Shown: piece after piece, positions 33,262 through 44,845 of the stretch
Layout of the letters: each line of letters begins with the position of its first letter
How positions within the stretch are numbered: position 1 is the stretch's first letter
NCBI RefSeq assembly: GCF_002285435.1
Contig: NZ_NSBT01000018.1
Span: 1 to 64,000, forward strand
Source of the DNA: Actibacterium ureilyticum
Lineage (GTDB): Bacteria > Pseudomonadota > Alphaproteobacteria > Rhodobacterales > Rhodobacteraceae
Length of the DNA: 64,000 bases
Direction of reading: 5' to 3'
Program-made: the position numbers and the translations under genes
Notes under the pieces: model-generated
What the model was told of the DNA's origin: nothing
The model's database searches: none
The model's input: the letters and a program-made list of their open reading frames with translations, nothing else

Positions 33262-36204
33262 ATGCCTCGGGTGGACATGAACATCGCCGCAGCGATTTCC
33301 GCTGCGCGCACCGAATCCCTGTCCGGGATTGTCAGCCTGGAGCTGATCGACACCGGCACCGCACTGCTTCTGACCAGTGTCGCGCGCGCAGGCGCAGCGA
33401 TCACCACCTTCAGCGTGACCAGCAGCGCCGTCACCGAATCCGGCAGCCGCCTGTTGCCCGCCGTGCTGCTGCGGTCGTTCGAACCCGATCCGGCGGTGTT
33501 CCGGATCGGGGGCGCGGATCACCTGATGCTGGCGGGGCTGGCCGGCGCGTCGATCGGCGGGGCCGAGATCGGGACCACCGGATCGCTGGGCGCCTGGACC
33601 ATGCATTCGGCCAGCGGCCATACGCTCAGCGATTTGGGCGAGGTCGCGTCCTATGCCGATGGCCAGTACATGTACGGCGCCTGGCACACTGGCGGGATCG
33701 CCCGGTTGCAGGATCAGGGGGATGGCACCCTTGCCCTCAGCCAACAGGCCACCGATCCCGCGCTGCAAACCGCCCGCGCCAGCCATCTGATGACATTCGA
33801 CTCCGGCGGCGACGGCTATCTGCTGATCCTGCGGGACGGGGCGAACGCGATCAGCCTGTCGCGCATCGGCGCCAATGGCGATCTGCAGCCGGTACAGACC
33901 CTGTCGGCCGATACCGGCCTGCCGATCAATGCCCCCACGACCAGCGGCATCGTCACCGTCGCGGGGCAGGATTACGTGATCGTGGGCGCGGCGGACAGCA
34001 AGTCACTGTCGGTGCTGCGGCTGGACGCCACCGGGCAGATGCAGGTGGTCGATCATGTGCTGGATACGCTGGACACCCGCTTTGCCGCCATCGGCGCGAT
34101 GGCCACGGTTCAGGCCGGGGACGAGGCGTTCGTGATCGCCGGGGGCGGCGATGACGGGCTGACGCTGTTTCGGGTGCTGCCGGGCGGCTTGCTGCTGCTG
34201 GAATCCGTGATCGCCGATCAGCCCGGCGCGTTTCTGAACAATGTCAGCGCCCTGACCGCGACCCGCTTCAACCGCACGCTTCAGATCTTTGCCGCCAGCG
34301 AAACCGGCACCGGCATCACCAAGCTCACCGCCGATCTGGGCGCGGCGCGCAATACAAAGGTCGCCGCCGATACCGGTGCGGCGCTGAACGGCGGGTCGGG
34401 CCATGACATCCTGGCCGGGGGGCTGGGCGCTGATAGCCTGTCGGGCAAGGGCGGCGACGATATCCTGATGGACGGCGCCGGGGCCGATACGCTGAGCGGT
34501 GGCGCGGGCGCCGATCTGTTTATCCTGACCCGTGACGGGACGGTCGACACGATCACCGATTTCGACCCGACGCAGGACCGGCTGGACCTCAGCCAGATCG
34601 GGGCCGAGACCCAGATCGACAACCTGACGCTGATCAGCCGGATCGATGGCGCCGACCTTTATGTGAATGGCGAGGTCATCGCGCTTTATTCCGCGCATGG
34701 CGGAACGATCCAGCGCAGCGATTTCGGCGCGGACACGATCCTGAACAGCGGCCGGATCCAGCTGGATGTCGCCTGGGCCTTTGACGCCGGGTTTCAGCTG
34801 GAAACCGGGCCGGGGGGCGGCACGATCCTGGGCACGCCGGGGGCCGATACGATCACCGGCAGCGACCTGATCGACGATCTGGAGGGCGCCGATGGCGACG
34901 ACCTGCTGTTCGGGTTCGGCGGCGATGACAGCCTAACCGGCGGCGATGGCGATGACCTGTTGCAGGGTGACGGCGGCCATGATCTGCTGTCGGGCGGCGC
35001 GGGCCACGATCAGCTTTCGGGCGGCACCGGCAATGACACGCTCGACGGGGGCGAAGGCGCGGACAGCCTGACCGCCGGGGACGGTAACGACACCCTGCGC
35101 GGGGGCGCGGGCGACGATGTGCTGGACGGCGGCGCCGATGGCGACCGGCTGGAGGGCGGATCGGGCGCCGATATCCTGTCGGGCGGCGATGGCAACGACA
35201 CGCTCTACGGCGGCGGGACCGATGATGACACCCTGATCGGCGGGCGCGGCACCGACCTGTTGTTCGGCGAGCCCGGCAATGACCTGATCGACGGCGGTGA
35301 CGGGTTCGACAACCTGAATGGCGGCAGCGGCAACGACACGCTTCTGGGCGGAAATGGCAATGACAGCCTTTATGGCGGCACCGGGTTCGACAGCCTGGAT
35401 GGCGGCGCGGGCGCCGACCTGATCTATGGCGGGCCGTCGGGCAATGACACGCTGATCGGCGGCGATGGCAACGACCAGCTGTTTGGCGAGGCCGGGGCCG
35501 ACATCCTGCAGGGCGGCGCAGGCGTCGACACGTTGCGCGGCGGATCGGGCAACGACCAGATCTTCGGCGGCGAAGACGACGATGTGTTGGAGGGCGGATC
35601 AGGCGACGACCGGCTTTACGGCGGCCCCACCGGCGCGGACACGCTGCTGGGCGGCCAGGGCTCGGATTTCCTGTTCGCCGAAGGGTCGGACGATTTTCTG
35701 GATGGCGGCGACGGGTTCGATCTGTTGAACGGGGGCGCGGGCGACGACCTGATGTGGGGCGGCAATGGCAATGACCGGCTCGAGGGGAACCTGGGCGCCG
35801 ACACGCTGGACGGCGGCGCGGGCGATGACGAGCTGTTTGGCGGAAATGGCGGCTCAAGCGACACGCTGATCGGCGGCGCGGGCAACGACACGCTGCTGGG
35901 CGAGGATGGCGATGACCTACTGATCGGCTCGGACGGCGACGATATCCTGACCGGTGGCAGCGGCAGCGACCTTTTTCAGTTCGACGACCTGTCCGGCCAG
36001 GACCAGATCACCGATTTCGAACTGACCGGCACCATCGACAGGATCGACCTGTCGGCAGTCACCGCGATCACCGATTTCAGCGACCTGATGTCCAACCACG
36101 CCACCCAATCGGGCGCGGATGTGCGGATCCTGGCCGGGCCGGTGGAAATCCTGCTGCTTTCGATCAACCTCGGCGATCTGGACGCGGATCATTTCCTGTT
36201 TTGA
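33262..36204 (+). CDS. RTX-type calcium-binding surface protein with beta-propeller-like N-terminus
   Basis: 980 acidic residues. No N-terminal signal peptide, as expected for type I secretion. About residues 50-370 show repeated beta-propeller-like strands (LLILRDGANAISLSRIG, YVIVGAADSKSLSVLRLD, AFVIAGGGDDGLTLFRVL). A short RTX block (374-417) is followed by a peptidase-M10-C-like unit (DLFILTRDGTVDTITDFDP), then a long RTX block (about 526-898) of GGxGxDxLxGG nonapeptides, and a second M10-C-like unit (DLFQFDDLSGQDQITDFEL) ending in hydrophobic DHFLF. Probably an adhesin or matrix protein folded by calcium outside the cell. No protease, lipase or type I secretion gene is in the window. Confidence 0.9.
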   Translation: MPRVDMNIAAAISAARTESLSGIVSLELIDTGTALLLTSVARAGAAITTFSVTSSAVTESGSRLLPAVLLRSFEPDPAVFRIGGADHLMLAGLAGASIGGAEIGTTGSLGAWTMHSASGHTLSDLGEVASYADGQYMYGAWHTGGIARLQDQGDGTLALSQQATDPALQTARASHLMTFDSGGDGYLLILRDGANAISLSRIGANGDLQPVQTLSADTGLPINAPTTSGIVTVAGQDYVIVGAADSKSLSVLRLDATGQMQVVDHVLDTLDTRFAAIGAMATVQAGDEAFVIAGGGDDGLTLFRVLPGGLLLLESVIADQPGAFLNNVSALTATRFNRTLQIFAASETGTGITKLTADLGAARNTKVAADTGAALNGGSGHDILAGGLGADSLSGKGGDDILMDGAGADTLSGGAGADLFILTRDGTVDTITDFDPTQDRLDLSQIGAETQIDNLTLISRIDGADLYVNGEVIALYSAHGGTIQRSDFGADTILNSGRIQLDVAWAFDAGFQLETGPGGGTILGTPGADTITGSDLIDDLEGADGDDLLFGFGGDDSLTGGDGDDLLQGDGGHDLLSGGAGHDQLSGGTGNDTLDGGEGADSLTAGDGNDTLRGGAGDDVLDGGADGDRLEGGSGADILSGGDGNDTLYGGGTDDDTLIGGRGTDLLFGEPGNDLIDGGDGFDNLNGGSGNDTLLGGNGNDSLYGGTGFDSLDGGAGADLIYGGPSGNDTLIGGDGNDQLFGEAGADILQGGAGVDTLRGGSGNDQIFGGEDDDVLEGGSGDDRLYGGPTGADTLLGGQGSDFLFAEGSDDFLDGGDGFDLLNGGAGDDLMWGGNGNDRLEGNLGADTLDGGAGDDELFGGNGGSSDTLIGGAGNDTLLGEDGDDLLIGSDGDDILTGGSGSDLFQFDDLSGQDQITDFELTGTIDRIDLSAVTAITDFSDLMSNHATQSGADVRILAGPVEILLLSINLGDLDADHFLF
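34825..35955 (+). repeat. Tandem nonapeptide-coding repeats of the RTX protein
   Basis: About 1.1 kb of in-frame 27-nt units coding GGxGxDxLx, such as GGSGNDTLLGGNGNDSL. Units are similar but not identical, so this is a coding repeat and not a CRISPR array. Confidence 0.9.
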
Positions 36205-36226
36205 GGGGAACAAAGGATTGCATGAC

Positions 36227-37150
36227 ATGACCACGACAATCCTGATGGCGATCTATCACGGTGGCGATCATCTGCGGGCGCAGCTGGACAGTTTCGCCGC
36301 GCAATCGGTGCCCTGGGATCTGCAGATCGGCGATGACGGCGGTGACCCCCGCGATGCCGATATCATCCGCGATTTCGCGCGCTCCGCGGCCGGGCGTGGG
36401 CGTCGCATCAGCCATGTCGCGGGGCCGGGGCGGGGCTTTGCCGCGAATTTCATGCATCTGATCGCCACCCAGCAAGACGCAACCGGGCCAGTCGCGCTGT
36501 CCGATCAGGACGATATCTGGCTGCCCGGCAAGCTGGCGCGTGCGCTGGCGCATCTGGATCGCATCCCGGCGGACCAGCCCGCGCTTTATTGCAGCCGCCG
36601 CTGGAACTGGGACCCGCGCAGCGGGCGGCGGGCGGTGTCGCGCCGCTTTGACCGGGCGCCCGATTTCGCCAACGCGCTGATCGAGAATGTCGCGCCCGGC
36701 AACACCATCGTGCTGAACGCGGCCGCCGCACGGCTGGCCGCACGCGCCGCGCAAAAATGCGGGCCGGTCTTCGCCCATGACTGGTGGCTCTATCAGATGC
36801 TCAGCGGGGCAGGCGCGCACATCATCGTCGATCCCGAACCGACCCTGCTTTACCGCCAGCATGACGGCAACGCCCTGGGCGCGGGCGAGGGGCTGGCCGC
36901 CCGTCTGCGCAACAAGCGCGACGTGCTGCGCGGCCGCTATGCCCGGCGCCTGGCGCTGCAACTGGCGGCGCTGGATCGTTGCGCCGCCCTGCTGACACCG
37001 GACAACCGCAACCTTCTGGCGCGGCTTGCGCGCAGCCGTCAGGCAACCCTTCCCGAACGCATCGGACAATTGTGCGAAACTGGTGTATACCGGCAATCGA
37101 CGATGTCATCGCTGGGGTTCTGGGGGGCCGCCATTCTTGGACGGATATGA
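36227..37150 (+). CDS. Glycosyltransferase family 2
   Basis: 307-residue GT-A protein starting TTTILMAIYHGGDHLRAQLD, with SDQDDIW as the metal-binding region (typical of rhamnosyl/galactosyl GT2 in O-antigen clusters) and FAHDWWLYQML as the acceptor-side motif. AAGGA precedes the ATG, 22 nt after the RTX gene, so both may be on one transcript. Its stop lies inside the start of the next glycosyltransferase gene. Confidence 0.9.
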   Translation: MTTTILMAIYHGGDHLRAQLDSFAAQSVPWDLQIGDDGGDPRDADIIRDFARSAAGRGRRISHVAGPGRGFAANFMHLIATQQDATGPVALSDQDDIWLPGKLARALAHLDRIPADQPALYCSRRWNWDPRSGRRAVSRRFDRAPDFANALIENVAPGNTIVLNAAAARLAARAAQKCGPVFAHDWWLYQMLSGAGAHIIVDPEPTLLYRQHDGNALGAGEGLAARLRNKRDVLRGRYARRLALQLAALDRCAALLTPDNRNLLARLARSRQATLPERIGQLCETGVYRQSTMSSLGFWGAAILGRI

Positions 37151-38327
37151 AAGCACACGCCCCGGGCTGATCCTGATCGGTGGCGATGGCGGCTATTCGG
37201 GCGTGCCGACCTATATCCGGCATACCGTGCGCGCACTGGACGATCTGGCGCGGATCACCGTGATTTCGGACCAGAACCGGGGCGGCTATGACTTTCTGAC
37301 CGATACCGGCGCCGATCACATCACGGTGCCGGGGCTGCGCAGCACGTTACGGCCCGTTTCCACCGGCCGCACGCTGCGCCGGCTGCGCGCGGTCCTGCAC
37401 GACCATCCCGACAGCGTGGTCTGGGCGCATTCCCGCATGGCGGTGTTCCTGAGCCGCCTGATCGCGCTGCGCCATCCCGATATCCTGCCCCGGCTGGCGG
37501 TCACCTATCACGGGTTGCCCTTCGATCCGGGCCATCGCACCGGCCAGGCCGCCGCGTCCCGCCTGGTCGAGGCGCAGCTGCTGCGACGCGGCGCGCCGCA
37601 GGATCTGGTCTTTCTGTCCGAGGCCGCGTGCCAGCGCATGCGCCGCGCCCTGCCGCGCAATCTTCTGGCCCGTCACAGGCCGCATGTGCTGCCCAATTGT
37701 TCCGATCTGGGCCCCCTTCCCGATCCGCTGCCCGCCCCGCCGGGGGTCGGGCCGCGCGTGATCATGACCGGGCGGGACAGCTTTCAGAAGAACATCGCCG
37801 CCGCCGCGCGGCTGTTCAATCGCCTGCCCGCGACCGCGCGGCTGACCCTATGCGGCGCCGGCACCGATGCGGCGGGGTTTCGTGCCCGGCTGGCGGGACG
37901 GCTCAGCCCCGATGCGCTGAACCGCATCCGCTTTGTCGGGCCGGTGGCCGATGTGCGCCCCTATCTGGCGCAATCGGACGTGTTTCTTCTGACCTCGCGC
38001 TACGAGGGGATGCCGATTGCCGCGCTCGAGGCGTTCGAGGCCGGGTTGCCGGTGGCGATGGCCGATATCCCCGGCACGGCCGAGATCCTGACCCTGCATC
38101 CGTTGGCAGCCCGTCTGGACATGCGCGACCCGCAGTCCGCCGCCACGGCGGTCGAGGCGTTGGCGCGGGCCTATCGCGCCGACATGGCCGGGCACCGCGC
38201 GCGGATCCACGCGGTTTGGGCGTCGATGTTCAACCCCGACCTGTGGACGCGCCGGATGCAGGATCTGTGGCGCGGCATGGCCCCGCCCACGGTTCAGGCC
38301 AGGGCGACCGCCGACATCAGCTCGTGA
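37137..38327 (+). CDS. Glycosyltransferase family 4 (GT-B)
   Basis: 396 residues with two Rossmann-like halves: the N-terminal one begins LILIGGDGGYSGVPTYIRHTV, and the C-terminal one has GRDSFQKNIAAAARLF, LCGAGTDAAGF and the nucleotide-sugar motif FLLTSRYEGMPIAALEAFE with its conserved Glu residues. The likely start is TTG at 37137, preceded by GGGGGG and overlapping the GT2 stop by 14 nt; no ATG or GTG fits the fold start. The 3' end overlaps the convergent kpsT-like gene by 34 nt. Confidence 0.88.
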   Translation: MDGYESTRPGLILIGGDGGYSGVPTYIRHTVRALDDLARITVISDQNRGGYDFLTDTGADHITVPGLRSTLRPVSTGRTLRRLRAVLHDHPDSVVWAHSRMAVFLSRLIALRHPDILPRLAVTYHGLPFDPGHRTGQAAASRLVEAQLLRRGAPQDLVFLSEAACQRMRRALPRNLLARHRPHVLPNCSDLGPLPDPLPAPPGVGPRVIMTGRDSFQKNIAAAARLFNRLPATARLTLCGAGTDAAGFRARLAGRLSPDALNRIRFVGPVADVRPYLAQSDVFLLTSRYEGMPIAALEAFEAGLPVAMADIPGTAEILTLHPLAARLDMRDPQSAATAVEALARAYRADMAGHRARIHAVWASMFNPDLWTRRMQDLWRGMAPPTVQARATADISS

Positions 38328-38962
38328 TGGTGGCGCAGGGCATCCTCGACTTGGTTGTAGAAATAAAGCTGCCCGCCGCTCAGCACCGCGCCGCAATCGC
38401 AATTGTCCCGGATCACCGCCGGTGAGTGCGAGACGAAGATCGACCCGGCCCGGCGGCGGCGTTCCTCGAACACGCGGGTGCTTTTCTCGCGAAAGGCCTG
38501 GTCGCCCACCGCCGTGATCTCGTCGACCAGAAAGGTGTCGAACGGAATGCCCATCGACACCCCAAAGGCCAGCCGCGACCGCATCCCGGCGGAATAGGTC
38601 TGGAATGGCAGGTGGAAATGTTCGCCCAGTTCCGCGAAATCGCGCACGAAGGCCACCAGCGCATCGGTATCCACGCCATAGATCCGCGCCACGAAACGCG
38701 TGTTCTGTGCGCCCGTAAGCTGCGGATGGAACGACCCCGCGAACCCCACCGGATAGGATACCGTCCCACGGGTCAGGATACGGCCCGATGTCGGCGCAAC
38801 CGTCCCCGAAATCAGCTGCAACAGGGTCGATTTACCCGCGCCGTTCCGCCCCAGCAACGCCACGCTGCGCCCGGTCGGGAAGATCGCGTTCACATTTTCC
38901 AGCACCGTCTTGGTGGTGCCATTGGTGCGATAGGTCTTGGTCAGGTTTTCCAGCTTGATCAT
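38294..38962 (-). CDS. kpsT: ABC polysaccharide exporter, ATP-binding subunit (KpsT-like)
   Basis: 222-residue ATPase that drives export of lipid-linked capsule chains. Walker A LLGRNGAGKSTLL, Walker B TFLVDEITAVGD, and H-loop FVSHSP. The signature reads YSAGMRSRLAF in place of LSGGQ, which is normal for KpsT/Wzt capsule exporters. It follows kpsE by 9 nt on the same strand. The C-terminal 11 codons overlap the convergent GT4 gene. Confidence 0.94.
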   Translation of the reverse strand: MIKLENLTKTYRTNGTTKTVLENVNAIFPTGRSVALLGRNGAGKSTLLQLISGTVAPTSGRILTRGTVSYPVGFAGSFHPQLTGAQNTRFVARIYGVDTDALVAFVRDFAELGEHFHLPFQTYSAGMRSRLAFGVSMGIPFDTFLVDEITAVGDQAFREKSTRVFEERRRRAGSIFVSHSPAVIRDNCDCGAVLSGGQLYFYNQVEDALRHHHELMSAVALA

Positions 38963-38971
38963 CGCGGGCCC

Positions 38972-40186
38972 CTATCGCCGGTCACGCAGGCTGTAGCCCA
39001 CCAGAACCATCACCGACCAGATCAGGCCCAGAAACAGCACCGCAACCGACCACAGGATCAGCCGCTGGGGATATTCGGCCTGCTCTGGCAGGGTCGGGCG
39101 CACATGGGCGGCCAGGTACCGGCTTTGCCGCTGTGCGTCGGACCGGGCGGCGTCAAAGGCCGCCAGCGCGGTGGTATAGGCCTGTTCGGCAAATTCGCGA
39201 TCAACGGTCAGACGCTCGTATTCACCCACCAGATCGGCAAAGGCACCATCAGCCCCCGTGCCCGCGCCCAGCTTGTCACGTTCGTCCTGAATGCGGCTCT
39301 GTATCACCTGAATCTTCAGCTCAGCGGTCTTGATCCGGGGGTCCGCCTCGCGCGTGGTCTGGCGCAGCAGGTCCAGATCGATCAGCGCCTGCGCCAGCTG
39401 TTCCTGCAGGGTCGTGACCAGCCCCATCCGGCTTTGCGTGTCCATGGTGGGGTCGACGATCTGGTTGCGGTTGCGGAAGGTGGTCAGGTCCTGCCGTGCG
39501 ATGCGCAGCCGCGCCTCGGCCCCGTCCAGATCGGCGCGGGCATAGCGGATCGCATCCTCGCGCGCGATATCCGACAGCTCGTTGATCATCTTGCTGGATT
39601 CGGCAAAGATTTCCTGCGTGATCCGCTGCGCGTCGCCCGCGTCAAAGGCCAGCGCGCGCACCTCGATCAACCCGGTCGAACTGTCATGGCTGACCCGCAC
39701 CATCCGGCCCCAGTAATCGACCAGATCCTCGATCGAACCGGGCGGATCAAACGCAAAGACCGGGTCATTTTCCGGCCGCGACCACAGCCCGCGCAGGTCC
39801 AGACGCCGGTCCAGCGTGGCAACCAGCTCCTGACTTTGCAGGAATTCATACAGGATATCGGTATCCGACGAACTGGACCCCGACAGCGCCGTCATCCCGC
39901 CGAACAGCTCGAACGCGGCGGTGCTTTCCTCTTGCCGGACCGAAAACCCCAGGGTCGAGGCGTATTGATCCGCGGCCTGCCGCCACAGATACCCCGCCAT
40001 CAGCGCTGCCGGCAGCACCACCAAAAGGATCAGGCTGCCCAGAACCAGCCCGTGCCGGCGGCGTGGACGGCCAGCGGGCACAGGGGGCGCAACGGGGCGC
40101 AGCGGCAGAACCGATGGCGCGGCCAGCGGGCGCGGCGCGGCGGCAACCGGCGCGGTCTGCGGTTTCTGGAGCGGGGCGTTCGACAT
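38972..40186 (-). CDS. kpsE: Capsule export inner-membrane periplasmic auxiliary protein (KpsE/PCP-type)
   Basis: 404 residues: proline/alanine-rich cytosolic start (1-55), TM1 (about 58-78), a periplasmic part with a Wzz-like entry (QYASTLGFSVRQEES) and a long coiled coil (about 200-330), and TM2 (about 373-395). This is the polysaccharide co-polymerase-3 layout that links KpsMT to an outer-membrane channel. AAGGGA lies before the ATG. Divergent from kpsM by 111 nt, so exporter genes are split between two promoters. Confidence 0.9.
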   Translation of the reverse strand: MSNAPLQKPQTAPVAAAPRPLAAPSVLPLRPVAPPVPAGRPRRRHGLVLGSLILLVVLPAALMAGYLWRQAADQYASTLGFSVRQEESTAAFELFGGMTALSGSSSSDTDILYEFLQSQELVATLDRRLDLRGLWSRPENDPVFAFDPPGSIEDLVDYWGRMVRVSHDSSTGLIEVRALAFDAGDAQRITQEIFAESSKMINELSDIAREDAIRYARADLDGAEARLRIARQDLTTFRNRNQIVDPTMDTQSRMGLVTTLQEQLAQALIDLDLLRQTTREADPRIKTAELKIQVIQSRIQDERDKLGAGTGADGAFADLVGEYERLTVDREFAEQAYTTALAAFDAARSDAQRQSRYLAAHVRPTLPEQAEYPQRLILWSVAVLFLGLIWSVMVLVGYSLRDRR

Positions 40187-40297
40187 CGAAATTATCCCTT
40201 CTTCATGCGAAGTTTATTAACCAAATCGGCCTTTAGTCGCGGGGCGGCGCAGCGCATCCGCTGTGCGGTGCGTGTCATCAGGAAAGGCAGGAAAACC

Positions 40298-41119
40298 ATG
40301 ACTATTCCGGCAGAAACCCATCCCAACGCGGCCCTGAAATCGGCCACGCCCCGGTTCTGGATTGCCACGCCACGATCGATCATCGCGCTGATCCTGCGCG
40401 AAATGTCGACGAGTTATGGCCGGTCGCCGGGCGGGTATCTCTGGGCTGTGTTGGAGCCGACCGCAGGCATCGCGCTGTTGACGATTGTTTTTTCGATGGG
40501 GTTTCAGGCCCCCGCGCTTGGGACGAACTTTCCGCTGTTCTATGCCACCGGCATGCTGCCCTTCCTGGCCTATATGGATGTTCAGGCCAAGCTGGCGACA
40601 GCGCTGATGTTCTCGAAAGCATTGTTGTCATACCCGCGGGTTACATATGTCGACGCCCTGCTGGCGCGCTTCTGCCTGAATTTTTTCACGCAGCTACTTG
40701 TGAGCTATCTGATATTTGCTGCCATTTCCCTAACGTGGGACACCAAGACGGCGCTGGACCTGCCCCGGATCGCCACCAGCCTGGCCATGGTGGGGATGCT
40801 GTCGTTCGGGGTGGGGACGCTGAACTGCTTCCTGTCGATGCGGTTTCAGGTCTGGCAGCGCATCTGGGCGATCCTGAACCGGCCGCTGTTTCTGGTGTCG
40901 TGCATCTTCTTTCTGTTCGATGCGATCCCCGAGCCCTGGCGCGGCGTGCTGTGGTACAACCCGCTGGTGCATGTGGTGGGGATGATGCGCGCCGGCTTCT
41001 ATCCGTATTACGACGCCAGCTATGTTTCGGTGCCCTATGTCATGGGGCTGGGGCTGGGGCTGACCGCGCTGGGGTTGCTGCTGCTGGACCGCCACCACCG
41101 CGATCTGCTGCAACGTTAG
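40298..41119 (+). CDS. kpsM: ABC polysaccharide exporter, permease (KpsM-like)
   Basis: 273-residue ABC-2 type permease with six membrane segments. The N-terminal cytosolic interface helix reads IIALILREMSTSYGRSPGGYLW, the family's signature, followed by LEPTAGIALLTIVFSM. The end has WYNPLVHVVGMMRAGFYP, conserved in KpsM/CtrC proteins. It exports the finished chain with the KpsT-like ATPase. GGCAGGAAA lies upstream of the ATG. Confidence 0.94.
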   Translation: MTIPAETHPNAALKSATPRFWIATPRSIIALILREMSTSYGRSPGGYLWAVLEPTAGIALLTIVFSMGFQAPALGTNFPLFYATGMLPFLAYMDVQAKLATALMFSKALLSYPRVTYVDALLARFCLNFFTQLLVSYLIFAAISLTWDTKTALDLPRIATSLAMVGMLSFGVGTLNCFLSMRFQVWQRIWAILNRPLFLVSCIFFLFDAIPEPWRGVLWYNPLVHVVGMMRAGFYPYYDASYVSVPYVMGLGLGLTALGLLLLDRHHRDLLQR

Positions 41120-41124
41120 ACACG

Positions 41125-41158
41125 AAAAAGGGCCTTGCAGGTTATCCCCGCAAGGCCC
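41125..41158 (-). terminator. Terminator of gyrB
   Basis: GGGCCTTGC (41130-41138) pairs with GCAAGGCCC (41150-41158); on the minus strand it is followed by five T (41125-41129). It lies between the convergent kpsM and gyrB genes and may serve both. Confidence 0.85.
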
Positions 41159-41182
41159 CGTTTGCCTGACGCAAAAGCGGGA

Positions 41183-43678
<2,496 letters not shown>

Positions 43679-43701
43679 TCAAAAGCGCGAATTCCGGTCG
43701 C

Positions 43702-44814
43702 TCACAAAAAGACGCGCTCGACAAACCACCAAGCCCCCACCAGCGCAATCACGGCCGAGGCCGGAACCGCCACCCGCGCACGGTACCAATCCCGCTGCCC
43801 GAACCAGTGCCCCACCGCCAGATAGGCCAGCGCGATCACCGTCAATTGCCCCAGCTCGACCCCGATATTGAACCCCACCAGATCGGCCACGAAACGGGCC
43901 GGGTTCAGCCCGATCTCGCCCAGCACGCTGGCAAAGCCCAGCCCGTGCAACAGGCCAAAGGCAAAGATGATCGCGGTGCGCTGCCACCCCAGCCGGGGCC
44001 GCGCGATGTTCTCGACCGCGACATAGACGATCGAGGCGGCAATCAGCGGTTCGACGATTTGCGCAGGAACAGTGACGATTTTCAGCGCCGCCAGCGCCAG
44101 TGTGACCGTATGCGCCAAGGTAAAGGCCGTGACCTGCACCAAGAGCGGCCGCAGGTTCAGCGACAGGAAAAACAGCCCCAGCACGAACAGGATGTGATCC
44201 AGCCCCTTGGGCAGGATATGTTCGAACCCCAAGACGACATAGCGCAGGAACTCCGCCACGGCGCCCACATCCGCCACGCCCTGACGCGGCAGCGGGTCGC
44301 TCAGTTCGCCACCGGCCAGATATCCGGAATAGACATCCCCCTCGCCCACCTGGCGCACCACCAGCGGGCCATAGGCCGCCAGCCAGCCCACCTGCACCGG
44401 CGCATCGCCCGGCGGCAGGTCTGCGGCGATGACCAACCGTGAGTCACGCTGCAGATCCGCGTCGCCCACCGGCGGGATGCGCACCGATGCGATCCGCGTC
44501 GGCAGCCGCGCGCCATCGCTTTGTACCACGATCCCCGGCGCCAAGCGCGCCCAGTCGGCGCGCAGCGCCTTCTCCAACGCCTCGGGCGGCAGCGCGCGCA
44601 GCTGATCGTAATAGCCCGACAGCGGCGAGTCGTTGGTGTCCTGCACGCTGCCCAGATCGATGCCGGACACCAGCGCCTCGACCGCCAGATCGACATGAAT
44701 CGTCACTGTTTCGGCCGAAACCTCGACATCCGCGACGGCGGGCCGAACCTCGTGCGCGGCCACCGGCGCAACCGATCCCAACACAAGGCTTGCCATGATC
44801 AGGATTCGGGCCAT
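43702..44814 (-). CDS. HupE/UreJ-like membrane protein with N-terminal periplasmic domain
   Basis: 370 residues. The signal peptide (1-20) ends ...APVAA, giving a predicted mature start of His-Glu (HEVRPAV). A periplasmic domain (about 21-190) is followed by seven hydrophobic segments (about 195-370). The first of these carries GFEHILPKGLDHILFVLG, the HupE/UreJ_2 metal-site pattern, followed by FTLAHTVTLALAAL. HupE/UreJ proteins are nickel or cobalt carriers; this subgroup is uncharacterised to my knowledge. The start is uncertain: ATG 44814 fits the signal peptide but AAAGG is too close to it; an ATG at 44853 would overlap the divergent gene. Confidence 0.85.
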   Translation of the reverse strand: MARILIMASLVLGSVAPVAAHEVRPAVADVEVSAETVTIHVDLAVEALVSGIDLGSVQDTNDSPLSGYYDQLRALPPEALEKALRADWARLAPGIVVQSDGARLPTRIASVRIPPVGDADLQRDSRLVIAADLPPGDAPVQVGWLAAYGPLVVRQVGEGDVYSGYLAGGELSDPLPRQGVADVGAVAEFLRYVVLGFEHILPKGLDHILFVLGLFFLSLNLRPLLVQVTAFTLAHTVTLALAALKIVTVPAQIVEPLIAASIVYVAVENIARPRLGWQRTAIIFAFGLLHGLGFASVLGEIGLNPARFVADLVGFNIGVELGQLTVIALAYLAVGHWFGQRDWYRARVAVPASAVIALVGAWWFVERVFL

Positions 44815-44845
44815 CCTTTGGCGAAACGACTTGGGCTTTCTATCG

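Noticed and set aside
34853-35857. Arg/His-rich antisense frame opposite the RTX repeats, and a possible CRISPR-like array
   Set aside because: The regular pattern comes from 27-nt coding units GGxGxDxLx; there are no identical repeats with unique spacers.
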